Position numbers and translations under genes: made by a program. 6,101 nucleotides of DNA. It comes from Alphaproteobacteria bacterium. Its GTDB lineage: Bacteria; Pseudomonadota; Alphaproteobacteria; Rhizobiales; Beijerinckiaceae. The stretch lies in assembly GCA_009920595.1 (NCBI GenBank), contig RFZR01000107.1, positions 1 through 6,101 on the forward strand, read 5' to 3'. The notes under the pieces were generated by a model. The model saw nothing but the letters and a program-made list of their open reading frames with translations, did no database searches and had not been told where the DNA came from. Positions 5,775 to 6,101 of this stretch are shown piece after piece (the stretch's first letter is position 1; every line of letters begins with the position of its first letter).

Positions 5775-6101
5775 TTAAAGCACAGGTTCCGGCGCGGGCT
5801 TATAGGGACGCGCGGTTTCTGGCAAAACGCGTTTGGCGAAATAAGTCGGGTCGCGCAATTGCCGGATCACGGTCGGAATGATTTCCCGATAGGCCTCAAG
5901 AAAACCCGAATAAGGTTTCGGGCAATCATTCTTCATCTCTTCATGTAATTCCGGCAGGCGATAATAAGGCACCATTGGAAACATGTGATGCTCAACATGA
6001 TAATTCATGTTGAGATAGATGAAGCGGCTGATCGGGTTCATCAGCACCGTTCGGCAATTTTGACGATGATCAAGAACGTCTTCGGCAAGACCGATATGTT
6101 G
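5775..6101 (-). CDS. MocD-like fatty-acid-desaturase-superfamily protein, C-terminal part (5' end outside window)
   Basis: C-terminal 108 residues of a di-iron membrane oxygenase or desaturase; the frame is open to the right edge, so the GTG at 6047 is not the true start. The visible part begins QHIGLAEDVLDHRQN and contains the last histidine box NYHVEHH. The family-typical stretch HMFPMVPYYRLPELHEEM follows. These histidines belong to the set that binds the di-iron centre at the cytoplasmic face of the inner membrane. The pattern of the QH at the start, the HVEHH box and the MFPMVPY stretch recalls MocD, the oxygenase component linked to rhizopine degradation in Sinorhizobium, more than housekeeping acyl-lipid desaturases. 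This is recalled similarity, and family members are often simply named fatty acid desaturase. Electron-transfer partners (a Rieske ferredoxin and a reductase, as in MocE and MocF) would lie outside the window, if present. It is convergent with the aldo/keto reductase, so shared regulation is not implied. Confidence 0.85.
   Translation of the reverse strand, partial: QHIGLAEDVLDHRQNCRTVLMNPISRFIYLNMNYHVEHHMFPMVPYYRLPELHEEMKNDCPKPYSGFLEAYREIIPTVIRQLRDPTYFAKRVLPETARPYKPAPEPVL

Overview
The window carries six protein-coding genes, two of them cut by the window edges. It looks like part of a catabolic cluster from an alphaproteobacterium, probably one of the Hyphomicrobiales (Rhizobiales). That placement rests on protein character recalled from memory (a SorC regulator, an LDHD/GlcD-type FAD oxidase, a benzoylformate-decarboxylase-like thiamine enzyme, a MocD-like membrane oxygenase), on moderate GC with many GCG/CGC codons, and on GGAG-type ribosome binding sites. 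No RNA gene, CRISPR array, insertion sequence or phage gene was seen. No gene-free stretch exceeds 300 bases; the longest are about 110 and 130 bases.

Layout. On the left, the C-terminal half of a major facilitator transporter (1-546, +) is followed 39 bases later by a SorC-family regulator (586-1572, +), probably in one transcript. The regulator converges, with an 11-base gap, on an FAD-linked 2-hydroxyacid dehydrogenase (1584-2987, -). That oxidase is divergent from a thiamine-diphosphate enzyme (3097-4650, +) across a 109-base region holding three spaced copies of an 8-base motif, the best operator candidate in the window. About 130 bases further on lies an aldo/keto reductase (4782-5759, +). 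It converges, with a 15-base gap, on the C-terminal end of a MocD-like fatty-acid-desaturase-superfamily protein (5775-6101, -) that runs off the right edge.

How the genes may work together (inference). The oxidase would turn a 2-hydroxyacid into a 2-oxoacid. The thiamine enzyme would decarboxylate that to an aldehyde, or perform carboligation, and the aldo/keto reductase would oxidise or reduce a carbonyl compound. The transporter would bring in the substrate, and the SorC protein would sense a phosphorylated or sugar-like intermediate and control the cluster. This resembles the logic of the mandelate pathway, but the substrate cannot be read from the sequence. The thiamine enzyme would probably be named acetolactate synthase large subunit by automatic annotation. 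Its active-site residues fit a decarboxylase better, and no regulatory small subunit is present in the window.
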